This document shows positions 38,000 through 49,747 of a DNA stretch of 64,000 nucleotides, one piece after another. Numbering within the stretch: the first letter of the stretch is position 1; every line of letters starts with the position of its first letter. The stretch is taken from assembly GCF_020882245.1 (NCBI RefSeq), contig NC_083600.1, positions 25,482,001-25,546,000 on the forward strand, written 5' to 3'. A model generated the notes under the pieces. It was not told the DNA's origin. It worked only from the letters and a program-made list of their open reading frames with translations, and did no database searches. Origin of the DNA: Rhopalosiphum padi (taxonomy: Eukaryota > Arthropoda > Insecta > Hemiptera > Aphididae). A program made the translations under genes and the position numbers.

Positions 38000-39368
38000 G
38001 ATATAGCATTATAGCGACCCGTCCGCGCCCCGCCCTCCAAACAGTCACATTGGTGGAAACACATTACTATTATTGTTACAACGTGTTACAAACGCAGAAG
38101 AAGAATAGATTAACATAACCGGTGGCAGAAGACCGGCAACGCGGCGCGTACAAAACGGCGCGACGACCGCAGCGTTGCCGGATCGTTCGCGGTGTTTATA
38201 AACAACAACATATTCTTACAACGCACACCGAATATTACCGTTCGGCAGCCGCCGCCGTGTTTACGTTTCTCCCGCCGCTGCTGCCGCCGGTGGTGTTTGT
38301 CGGCTGACGAAATAACCTTGGCCCCATACGTGTACCCGGCGTGTGCGTGTCCCGTCGACCGTCGTCTTGGCCCGCACCGCAACAGCAGCAGTGCAGCACC
38401 AAGCCACCAGCAGCACCACCACCACCACCACTACCACCATTACCATCGCCACCACCGCCACCAGCAGGCACCACACCGCTCCAGTCGTCATCACTCTCTC
38501 TCTTTCTCGCCAGTCGACCAGCGCTCGGCAGCACAGAGCCACAGACGCGGACACCCGTCGTGCGACATCGTACGAAAGCAATAATAATCATATAATCAAT
38601 TGTTTCATCGATATTTTTTTACAACGATATTGTTTCATATTTTTGTGAACACGGCCGACGGCCGACAACTGTGTGACAATTTCAAAGTGAGATCCGCCGC
38701 CGTCGTGGTAAGGGCCGATTTTCGTCGGAAAAACGTCGTTAAAAGCGGACAACGCGTGGCCACCGCTTGCCGATTTCTGCACATCAGAACATTTTCGTCG
38801 GTCGCAGAGGCGCCCGCACGCGACGTCGTTCGTTTGATGTTTTGTCTGCGAGCATTGGCACCAAAACAATAACACGAGAGTTGTTGCCGCCTCGTCTGCG
38901 GGCGTACGTGCGTGCGTTCCTTTTTACCCCTACCTCGCGGACGTGAGCCGCCACGATCCATTTCGAGAAAGACACACACACACGCACACGTACGACACGC
39001 ACACACACACATACGCAAACCGACATCGGTGCCGGTTAGTCCGTACTATAAATTAATTCTCCTCCGCGGTGGTCACCCGTACGACAACTACGTCACGTAA
39101 AACGATATTGTTGTGTGTAATAATAATAATAATAACACTGTACAGTACACACGTATCGTCACGTAACAACCACCTAAACCGGGTAGTTAGCTGTTCCCTT
39201 TGCGACGACCAACACACACACACACGCCCTTGTTCCGTCGCCGCGGTTATCATCAGGCCCGCCTGTCGGAAAAAAACCGTTTCGAAAAAATATTTTGACG
39301 TCGATCTGATGCGCGCCCTCGATTGATTGGCGTACGACAACGACGACGATACGACGTTTCCCGTAAGT
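38000..39368 (+). promoter_or_regulatory. CpG-rich island: promoter and 5' UTR of the FRAT-like gene
   Basis: This block of about 1.4 kb is strongly enriched in CpG compared with the desert on both sides. Near its start, a GC box (CGCCCCGCCC, 38026-38035) lies about 15 bp from an inverted CCAAT box (ATTGG, 38050-38054), a typical promoter pair. Downstream are CAC/ACC triplet runs (about 38408-38465) and CA-rich tracts (38971-39012 and 39209-39224). Several long frames are open on both strands because GC-rich repeats lack stops; none shows conserved protein features. The block most likely carries the promoter and long 5' leader of the gene at 39369. Confidence 0.55.
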
Positions 39369-39782
39369 ATGTGCGACACGATGCACAGCAGGGACGTGAT
39401 GACGTCTGCAGCGGCAGCCGCCGAAAAGCCAAAGTTGCTGTCGTTGGACGTAGAACATCTGGTGTCCGAGATCAAAGAAAATCTGCGGTTATCGGGGTTC
39501 AAGTCGAGGCGTCACCGCACCACCCACTTCGCGAGGGTGAAACCCTACACGACCAGGCCGGTGGCTTGCGACTCCTGTGCGGCCAGACGACCGTGTCGGT
39601 GCGATGACGATGACGACGAGGCCAACGACGACCCATACGAAATGCTGCAGGAGTTGTTGCGTGAGGGCAGTCTTATCAAAGAAGCAGTTCGCCGACTGCA
39701 GATCGGTCTCTCTCCCAAACAGAGGTATTATTATGAATCGGATGAAGAGTCTTCCAGGAGCCCCAAGTTTAGATTGTGTTGA
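39369..39782 (+). CDS. FRAT/GBP-family GSK-3-binding protein homologue (137 aa)
   Basis: FRAT/GBP proteins bind GSK-3, block its access to axin and so stabilise beta-catenin in Wnt signalling. This intronless frame has both boxes that define the family. Residues 27-42 (DVEHLVSEIKENLRLS) match the amino-terminal box of vertebrate FRAT (DVDRLVAQIGETLQLD). Residues 87-110 match the GSK-3-interaction segment: DDP at 87-89, LQ-L at 93-96 and then GSLIKEAVRRL (100-110), against GNLIKEAVRRL in FRAT. Between them lie a basic linker, four cysteines (C67, C70, C76, C78) and an acidic run (79-84). The tail has tyrosines and SDEES. ATG 39369 is the first ATG in frame; the frame is open upstream but without ATG. 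The protein is about half the length of vertebrate FRATs. The domain call is strong; binding is inferred. Confidence 0.85.
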   Translation: MCDTMHSRDVMTSAAAAAEKPKLLSLDVEHLVSEIKENLRLSGFKSRRHRTTHFARVKPYTTRPVACDSCAARRPCRCDDDDDEANDDPYEMLQELLREGSLIKEAVRRLQIGLSPKQRYYYESDEESSRSPKFRLC

Positions 39783-41792
39783 GAGGTTTAATTTGATCAC
39801 GCTATGTCCATAATAATATATATTTGGTTCCTTTTTATAAAATTGTTATTAGGCTGTTTATAAGTTGTTCAGATTAATACTCATGTATTGTTTACAATTG
39901 TCTCATAAAGTAATAATAGGTAACTGATGATTAACTGCGATTTCAGAACAAAGTTTTATACTTGACATTTCACATTTTTCATAAAATTGTTTTGGTAACT
40001 ATCAATTAGCAAACCTATAATTTAGATCATCTAGTCCAAAGTATAAATTTACAGTCTGACTTAACATTTAATGAATAAAATATAAAAAGTAAATACCTAC
40101 ATTTTTGTAGATGAAACAAACATGATCAATGTTATTAATACTAATCTATTTTATTTATTTAATATCAAGTTTATTTGTAAACAAATAAACTCTTTCATAT
40201 AAATATATTGTAGTAATCATTGATTTGTTTTATGTTTAATCAACAAAAAAAAAAATTTGCATCACATCATTAAAAATATTCATTAACAAAATAAGTATTT
40301 GAAATTTGTTTTTCTAATCAAGCATTTTGATAAACATTTTTGACCCATTATAATTCATAATTATTGTTTAAACATGGTATCAAAATTTTTGTTATTATTT
40401 TTATTAACTATTAAAAATTAGATGTATTAATTTATTTAATTATTTAAAAATTAAAAAAAACTTTCAATCCACTCAATGTCTTTCTGAATACTAAAATTAG
40501 AGCCTAGTTGACCATAGATTTTTAAAGTTACCTTATTCTAAATATTACTAAAATTGTGTAAATACTATTCAAAATTGTATTTCTGTACCAGTTATTGTTG
40601 GGTAGTTTAAGATGCCATGTTATTATCAATGTACTCACACATGTATATATTTTGTATGTTTTTTTTTTAACAAACTCATTTTGCAAATTTATTGTGGATT
40701 GCTTGTTTTATTTAGTCAGCATTCAGCAAGAAAATAATTAAATTGTTTTGTAAAGTCTTATAAAATATGATAATATGTACAATTTTTTTTTTTTTTATCA
40801 AAACTAATTTGATAAATGTTATTTAAACCTCATATTGTTATAAAGATCTATTTAAGTTTATATATTGTAATTTGTAAATAATGTGTGCATAACTCAAGTG
40901 AATGGACCAATACCATTAACCTAAACTGTTATTTACAGTAAGTGAAAGTATCATTATTTTCTTTATTCAACAACATTAGTAAGCGCTTAAAAATCTATAA
41001 AATAATTTAAACAATGTTGTGATTTTTTTTTTTTATTAATAATCTACCTATTTAATTCATCAAATGCCAAATTCACCTTCTCTTGTTCATGTATATTAAT
41101 TATTGTGGTAATTTATCTATTTATATCATAGTTAATATAAAGAATAGTTTTTATAACAATTGTGTACAAAACCTTGTATAGTATAATAATTTTATTAAAT
41201 GGTGATTTAAAATAGGTATTTTTTGTATAAATTTAGTTATGAATGGAGACTGTTTTTTTTTTGTTGTTTTAATTGTAATTTTAGATTTAACAATATAAGG
41301 GAAAATATATATTGACAAGATATTTATTATTATTATTATTTTTTATTTACTATCCATCTTCCACAGCTTAGCTCACATTCAGTAGTGTTGTTATGATGAT
41401 TAAGGAAGCCAAACAAATAACCCTATGTCTTTTTATGGTACAAGTCATGGCTATCTCCATACCAAATTTTAACAAAATTGGTTCTGTAAGAACTAACAGA
41501 CTTAGTAACTTTTGTATTTATCATTTTATATACAATACTATGTTAAGTATGAAATATATTCCTAAACATTTTTGAAATTATGATAATTTTAACAGTGATA
41601 TAGGCAAGGCAATTTGAATATTTGCCTCTTCTACATAAAAATAATAAAATTTGAATATTTATTCACAATTGTCTACCATACAAGTATTTTTTTTTTTCTA
41701 AGTATCAGCTGTATCACAACTTTGAAGTGTAAACAATGATCAGCTGATGATGGGGAGTTTAATATTTCTATTTTTTTCTGTAGACTATTGAG
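39783..41792 (+). other. Probable 3' UTR of the FRAT-like gene and AT-rich intergenic DNA
   Basis: Composition returns to AT-rich right after the stop. AATAAA-type hexamers recur from about 40183 onward, so the 3' end cannot be fixed from sequence alone. No other gene was recognised. Confidence 0.4.
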
Positions 41793-41923
41793 CAGTAGTT
41801 CTCAACTTTTTTCTTGATACACCCTTTGGTGTTTTTTAATAATCATGGTGGACTTTACACTTACAAATTGTGTATGAAAACATATTTTCGATTATTTCGC
41901 TGTATACTGGTTGAGAACCACTG
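41793..41923. mobile_element. 131-bp hAT-like MITE
   Basis: The left end reads CAGTAGTTCTCAACTTTT and the right end read inward CAGTGGTTCTCAACCAG, a 14/15 match at the tips. No clear 8-bp duplication remains (CTATTGAG on the left, TTCGCTGT on the right), so it is either old or its flanks were rearranged. Confidence 0.6.
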
Positions 41924-44194
41924 TTCGCTGTTATAGTTGATAGTGTTAGTACAGTACAGATGAATTGCAATATTCTACACTCAGTTCCCTTTTATTTTAC
42001 CGTGTTTAATATAACAGTTTAATTACACCATATATCTAATTTATAGTTGATAAAATTAGATTTTTGGCTTATAGGTATTTGGGTTTTTATTAAAACTAGT
42101 ATTATTTATTATTCAACCATAACTTTTAATTAATGTATTTGATGATATTTTCGAATTATCTAAGAATTAAGAATATCTACAAATTATTTGTAATCCCTAA
42201 ATAATTCATTGGAAACAACTTAAAATCGATTATAATTTGTTTTTTCCGTCAACATGTAATCATAGCAAGTAGTGCAAAATTATTTTCAACTTAAAAATTA
42301 CGATACAATTACGTTTCTAAAAAATAGTATAAGAAATATTATGTTGAATAACTTATTAATGGCCAATGTTTTATTGTGTTTATGCTTTATGTTAGCCATT
42401 AAATCATCTTATCAACAAATGGTGTAATTATCGAACTATCTAAACCTAAAGGGCAAAGACAGTTACAGTAAATTACTCAGTGTAATATTTTTACTGTTTC
42501 AGAAGAATCGCATCTTCAGATATTATATTTAAATATTTTCATTATTTATAATTTATATTGTTTTTAAATTATAATTCGTTATATATAATTATCAAAATTA
42601 TAAATGGGGAATAGAATAATTTGTAGTATAATGTATGTATGTTTAATTTTTATTTGTGATGAAAAATTGACCTCCCATAAACAATTTCTGGCCTCTATAT
42701 TTGTCATTTGAACGTGTTCACCAATATTTACACAAGGAAATTAATCTGAAGATTGTCACCAAAATTAAATACAAATAATAATAATATTTTATAGATATGT
42801 ACCTAGTATTTATAATTTATATTGTATTTGTATACATTCAACATTGTTATATGAGTATTGCAATGAAGTACTAAGCATAGGTAGCATTAGAGTCGTATAG
42901 GTTATTAATTATTATGGTTACTATTAAATATAATATCTGTTTAGTGTTTTCGTTCCTTGAAACACGTTTATAATTGAAATGGTTCTTTACAATGGTATTC
43001 ATTATCATTACTTCAAAAGATAACATACTAATAGCTAATATAGGTATTTTCATAAATAAAATCGATTTGCAAGGTGACTGATTTTATTGTATTAATTGTT
43101 TGTTACTAATTTACTATTAAAAAATTAAAAGCTGTATGCCTGTATGGCGCTATCATAGTTATCGAAACTAAATAAATACAAAACATTTGATATTATGACG
43201 TAAAAAAAGGTGATAATTAATATCATTTAATTCAGGCTAAAGGTACATAATTAAATCTTTGCTAAATTGCTATCTGATTTAAGATTTTATTAAAATATGT
43301 TTTTATTTTATAATTTAATATTAGGAGTATAAACAAAGTCCAGTAAAATAAAAACATTTGTTTTGTATGTACAAATAAAATAATAAAATACATTTCAAAA
43401 TGTTCTAATAACAAATGTTCTTAATTTCCACTTCTCTCAAGGGTCTAAATGAAGTATACGTATACTGTATACCTATATACAAATCCTTGAGTAAATAATA
43501 ATTAACACAAGACAAGTAATTTTGATCAAAAATCAAATTCAAATTTAGAACCATGTACCATAGTATATCTAATTATTAGTTTATAATCGCTATTTTCAAT
43601 ATATACTAAGAATTAAGATTATAAGAGAAAGTAATGAGAAAGGAGCTATAGCTTGATATCTAATGTTTATAGATTATATCAACTATCAGTTTTTGTATAT
43701 TATGATTTAACTTTTATTTCATTTAATTAATCCGAATAATATAAATTAAAATTTCAAAATTTTTATTTTATGATAATAATAATAATAATAAACAAATATA
43801 TAATTTTCTACTAAAAATTTACTAATTTAGTATTCTTCTTTAAATTGTATACAATTTAATATATCTTATTATTATTATTATTTTATGGTTCATTAAATTT
43901 TTTTTTCACGACTATAGATACTATGGTATCTATGACTGCGATATCTTTTTATCGTTATCACTTATCAGTGACGATGGCACATTACTTCTGTTATCATTGC
44001 GTAAATATTTAAATAAATACTATTTTAATTTGTAAGCACCAATTACCTATTATTATTTATTGCCTTTAATTGTTAATTGACTATTGGTAATAGTTAATCG
44101 GTAGGCAATAGGCATACTACTAAAAATAATTTGATATTTTAAAAGGTAAAAAATATAGGTTTCATTTACTGCACCAGTTCCAAAGAACAGTACA
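41924..44194. other. AT-rich intergenic DNA upstream of PEPD
   Basis: No gene recognised. A perfect short palindrome ATAGATAC-TATG-GTATCTAT lies at about 43914-43933. The PEPD promoter presumably lies towards the right end of this stretch, but no element is distinctive. Confidence 0.4.
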
Positions 44195-47100
44195 ATGACA
44201 TGTATCAGGTACCTAATGATATTATATTAAAATTTGTTAGTAATATTATATTAACATTTTTTATTTCAAAAATTGAATAAACATGTATTAATTAAGCTTT
44301 TGGAATTAATATTTTGATATCCATTATTAAAATATTAGTCAAGATGGAAAATTCAGTTTGGGAGAACATACATTGTCAGTGCCTATGGAACTATATAAAC
44401 TTAATCGAGAAAGACTTTGTAAACGTCTATCAGAAGTTGTGGACAAGGATACTTATGTACTATTACAAGGTGGATCACATATATCCCATTATTGTACTGA
44501 TGTGGATTATGTATTTAGACAGGTTAGTTTTTTTTTGTTTGATTTTGATATATGGGTGATGAATTTTTAAATTTATTTATCATGATTATTTATTTATTTT
44601 TGAAACTATTGACTATTGTTCTTTACTTACAACATTATTAACAATATATATATATATCAAATATAATATTTAAATTTAAGACAACTGATAACGGTTATTT
44701 ATTTCAGTATAATATATAATTTATTATGTTATATTTGTTGATAATTTAAATAAGTTATTAACTTTAATAATTAAGCTATTAAAATATTAAATTTAAAGTT
44801 AACATGTTAAAATTTGTTTTATCTAATCTTAATCTTATAATAACTTTTGGTTAAAGTGGTTTTAGATTATTTTAATTTTGATTTACAGTGACAGTATGTC
44901 TAATATTAAATGTGTATCTATTTATTAATTTCTTTGTGGAGTTACAGTAATATATATTTTCTATAATGTGGTAGAAGGTAGAAACTTGTACTATAAGAAC
45001 TAGAATAACAAAGCTTAAATTGCCTCAGACCATAATAAAGTAACATTTGTATGTTAGTCTATGTATTTTTAAGTTTTGGTAAAAAAATAAAAAATCAGTT
45101 TGATTTAAAATTTAAAAATACTAATATAATATTAGAATAAATATATACAATTGTTACTCAATTTTCATATTTAATATTTTATTTTAGATGTTATGTTAAT
45201 AAATCATTTCTGATACAAAAACTTGACATGTCAATTTTGATTGTCAAAAACTCAAAAAAGAACTGAGAGGTTTAATTTTTAATTCTGAGTATAAAAGTAT
45301 TTGTTTATTGAGTTACAGAACTTAATATATTTAATTTGTTTTTTATTACCTATCACTAACACTCAAAATTAAAATAGATGGTGAATAAGTTATCTTATAG
45401 ATTATTTAATATAAAAGTTGATAAAATGAGTATCATTTTAGTCTTTGTATATATTTTATATTTATTACTGTATTTATATACCTATATTGGAAATGCATAG
45501 ATAATAGATATAAATAAATTAAATGTAGATATGTATCACAAAATTTACAGCAAGTCAAATGATTGGCATTACCTTAGTTAAAAGAGTTATTTTATGTATC
45601 CATCTAAAATCAATATGAAAGATATTAATATTAGATTACACCTCAATCTATTTTAAAATCTAAATTTCTATTAAAAATCAATTATAATAGTTAACAATTT
45701 GGTTGATTTGAGCATTCACTATTTAGAATTCAACTTTAGTGATTTACCAAACCATCTCTATGAAAACCATACAAGTTTTTAATCAATTTTCCTATATCAA
45801 ATAACTTTTACTTCCTGGTTTAGTTAAAATCACATTCTACCTATATATTATGCAGTCTGTAGTCAATTTAGCCAAAGTCCACTACAAAAAATTCCATTCT
45901 GGAATATCTCACCATTTAAACCTAATAATTTCAAAACAGTATTAAAAAGTTAACAATATTAAATAGACAGTATTAGTTTTTTTTCATGAAAATAATGTAG
46001 ATTATTTTAATAAAAATTGTATGAATTTAAATAGGAAAAACTTCACTAAATATTTAGGCATAATATTCTATGAAAACATAAAATGAGTATCTATCTACTA
46101 TATATTTAAAATGTAATAATATAAACCAGAAAATTCTTTTGTATATTCAAAAAATTATGAAATATTTTAGATATCAATAGGATACAATGATACAAATAAT
46201 ATATCTAGCTATAGTAGAATCTATATTAGCCTATCATATATGGTTTAATTACGGGGTCAGATTACAAAAATGCTTTTGAACTACTTAATGTAGTACAAAG
46301 AATTGTAATTTGAATTATGCTTAAATATTATTATTAAAATAATTATTGCACAGATGACTTATTCAAAATGCTTATTATTCTAACTCTTAAATAACTATGT
46401 GTAAAATTGTTGATTGTAGAAATATTTGTATAAAAATAGAATACATTTTAAAGAGCAAAAAATAAAAAAAAAAAACAAGAAATACTAGCAATTAACATGT
46501 AACAGCTAAATCCTACATAAATTAATTTTTTTTTTAAAATAAAAGAATAAAGCTATTTAATATTATGCCTTATAGTAAAAAGTTATTCAAAATAAATTAA
46601 GATTTAAATATGAAATAAAAAAAAAATTACGCGCAATTATTTTATTAAATGATTTAATTAATTAAAAATTATTATGAAAAATGTTACAACTGTTTTTATA
46701 TTTCATTTTATTTAATTTCTATATTAAAATTAATATTATAAACTAATTGCAAACTCCTTGTTCTCATCACAAGTGTTTTATTTTTAATGGAACAGGTTAG
46801 GTATTTCAATAAAATAAAAAAAATAAATCTGCTAATATTCAATAAAAATTCTTGATAACCCTTTTCCCTGATTCAAAAGACACTATTGTTGAGATTTTCT
46901 TAATCTTACACTGCATGCCAAATTCAGCTTAAATTAGGGTCTTGTTTTTGGTTAATTTCTCATTTTACTGTTATTCAATTAATAATTATATGTCTATATT
47001 TATGTATTTAAATTTACTTAAGTTACTATTGTACAAATTAGCTTGTATTATTATATATTTTTATGTTAAATTATATGTTAGAAATATAAAAAAATAGATA

Positions 47101-49704
47101 AAAAAATTATGTTTATAGTTTAAAATATAAATACTATAAGTTTTTTGAAGTAAAACACATGACAAGACTTATAGACAATTAAAATGTTTAATAAAGCATG
47201 TGACAGGTTCAGGCGGTCAGGGTTAATTATGAGGAGTTTGGCTAACTATTTTAGGTGAGTAGCTCAACATTATGTGTACATTACATAATTAAATATTTCA
47301 CTAATAATTTCATTAGGTATTTTTTTATTTTAAACCACTTAAAAATTATCAAATTGATTAATATTCATACAGAATTTAGTTTTTATTATATTATGTATAA
47401 TATATTTTTTATTTTTCATTAGTATAACATAATATAAAGTATAGTAATGACTAATGATTATTTTTAATACAAAAAATAGTGAATTATCATTGATTGATAT
47501 TATAATTTTAATATCAATATAAATTATACATTTATTTGATCATTAAAGCATTTATTCGTTTTTAAAATAGGTATAAGGTTTTTTAAGAATGACATTAACT
47601 TTGACAGTTTAACTAATAGGTAGTTAGAGGCTCTGAGAAATTAAATTTTATAATTATGATTTAAGAATAATAACATTTATGTTAATTATTTCATATTGGT
47701 GACTTTTTTAAACAATACATATTTATTGTTATCTCAAAAAGTATAGTTGTATAAATATTTTTTTACTTAATTTAAAGAAATAACAAAACAACATTTTTGA
47801 AAAAGCTATATTTTTTTACTGTTTTTATCGTTTTTATTTTATACTTTTTTTACTTATCAAACCATAACATACATTTTTTTTATTTTGTTTTTTAAAGCAA
47901 ACAATTTTTCTAAGAACTTTGATTTAAAATAATCGAATTCCAAAAAAAATAATTAGTCATTAGTGTTTAAAGTTTAGGCGCGCGGAGTTGTGACCAACGT
48001 GTTGGGGGTTGACATTGGTTAACAATACTTTAAATGCACACTTATAAAGTTATGTAAATAATTAACAAGTCGCTCGAAATTTAAATTATGTACATGGAAA
48101 TTTAAAGAAAAGTATTCTACTTTTTTAATATCTTGCTTCGGAATATTAAATAAAAAATGTTAGTTCTTATTCAAAATAGTTTATAACAAAATAATTGATT
48201 TTTTTTTAAATGGTTAAATGAAATTCAAAAACGTTAAAATATTTTGAATTTTGTGATAATGTGTGTTTAATGGTATTTACTCGACTCTGTGTATATGAAA
48301 CTGAAACATGTAGGAAATAATTTTATTAAATTACAATAATGTTAACTGTTGTAAAGTCTATATGATTTATGTAATAACTACATATTATGTAGGTACAATA
48401 TTTAACGACAAAATACCTCCTCTATAAACAACGTAACAACAACAACAAAAACAACAACAAATCACAAATGTCTATTTGATGATGTTTATAATATTTGTGG
48501 TGGTTAGAATACACACATAAACGTTTATGAATAGACTAAATTATAAGTTGCCTACGTGTGGAAATTCAAGGTTTTTATTTATGTATATATAATTTTTGTT
48601 TACGTCAGTATGTGCCTCTATCAGCCAAAAAACATATAGATAGATGGGATTTGAGACTAATTATTGATATAATATAGTTTCAATTATTATTTAAAAAAAC
48701 ATTATGTTCGTATAATGCATTAATTATATATAAGTGTTACACAATAATTATGTTTGCTGACGCACATTAAAAACGTGTATAATGCATTAATGCATATTAT
48801 AGGTATATATATATATATATGTACAACGGTGTTTATTATTCTTGAAAACAATTAATAACAACTATTTATAATTTGTTAAAACAATATTATAGTCTATAAG
48901 TAATGTGTCATACATATATATTATGTAGGGCTCAAACTTATAAACTTTCTAAATATATATCAAATGTACAAGGAGTAATATATATTATATATATAAATAC
49001 TTGATATAAACATTTATGGTTTCTGGTAGCGATTACATTTAATTTTTAATTTAAGTGTTAAAAAATAAAAAATTCTCGGTTATTTTCAAAATAATTGTAC
49101 AATTATTTTGTTTAAGGTTGATACAATTTTCAATTTTAATAGCTAAAATTAAAAAATTAATACAATATTCGGAATATTCCTCGTCCTCATAACTTATAAG
49201 TTTTTTTACAGAAATCTAAAAATCTTTAAAATACAAATGCACAATTTTTTTATAGACTTAAATATTTTGTAATTATTATAAATTTCTATACAATTGGAGA
49301 TTTAAACGAAAATTAGTAATTTTAGTTATTTTATTAAAAATATTATTCATAGGGACTTATTCGTTTATTCCAGCGGTTCCCAACAGGGGGGAATTTAGAG
49401 TCTGCTCGGAGGGGAATATAGTGATGATGGAATTACGAAAAAAATTATGTTATTTTACAATGTGTAAAATTCAAATCACTATATTAGTTTTAGAAAAAGG
49501 TAAGAAATAAACAGTCTCAAATTACTCATTAAATTTACTTATACGCAGCTATAGTAATATTATATGAAATATAATATTATAATATAATATGCCAATATGC
49601 GATCGGGTGTTGACAAAAATTAGTCCAACCTATCGTAGTATCGTAGCAATCACACTAATAGAAAAATAATTTTCTTATAGCAATACAATTTTATTATAAA
49701 ATAT

Positions 49705-49747
<43 letters not shown>

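Noticed and set aside
39327..39329. TTG start giving a 151-aa FRAT-like protein
   Set aside because: The added residues are low-complexity and lack an ATG; ATG 39369 precedes both conserved boxes.
38110..39330. Many open frames of 60-130 codons in the CpG island
   Set aside because: Same cause: CAC/CA repeats and CpG-rich DNA read as His/Thr/Pro or Val-rich proteins on both strands. No conserved features.
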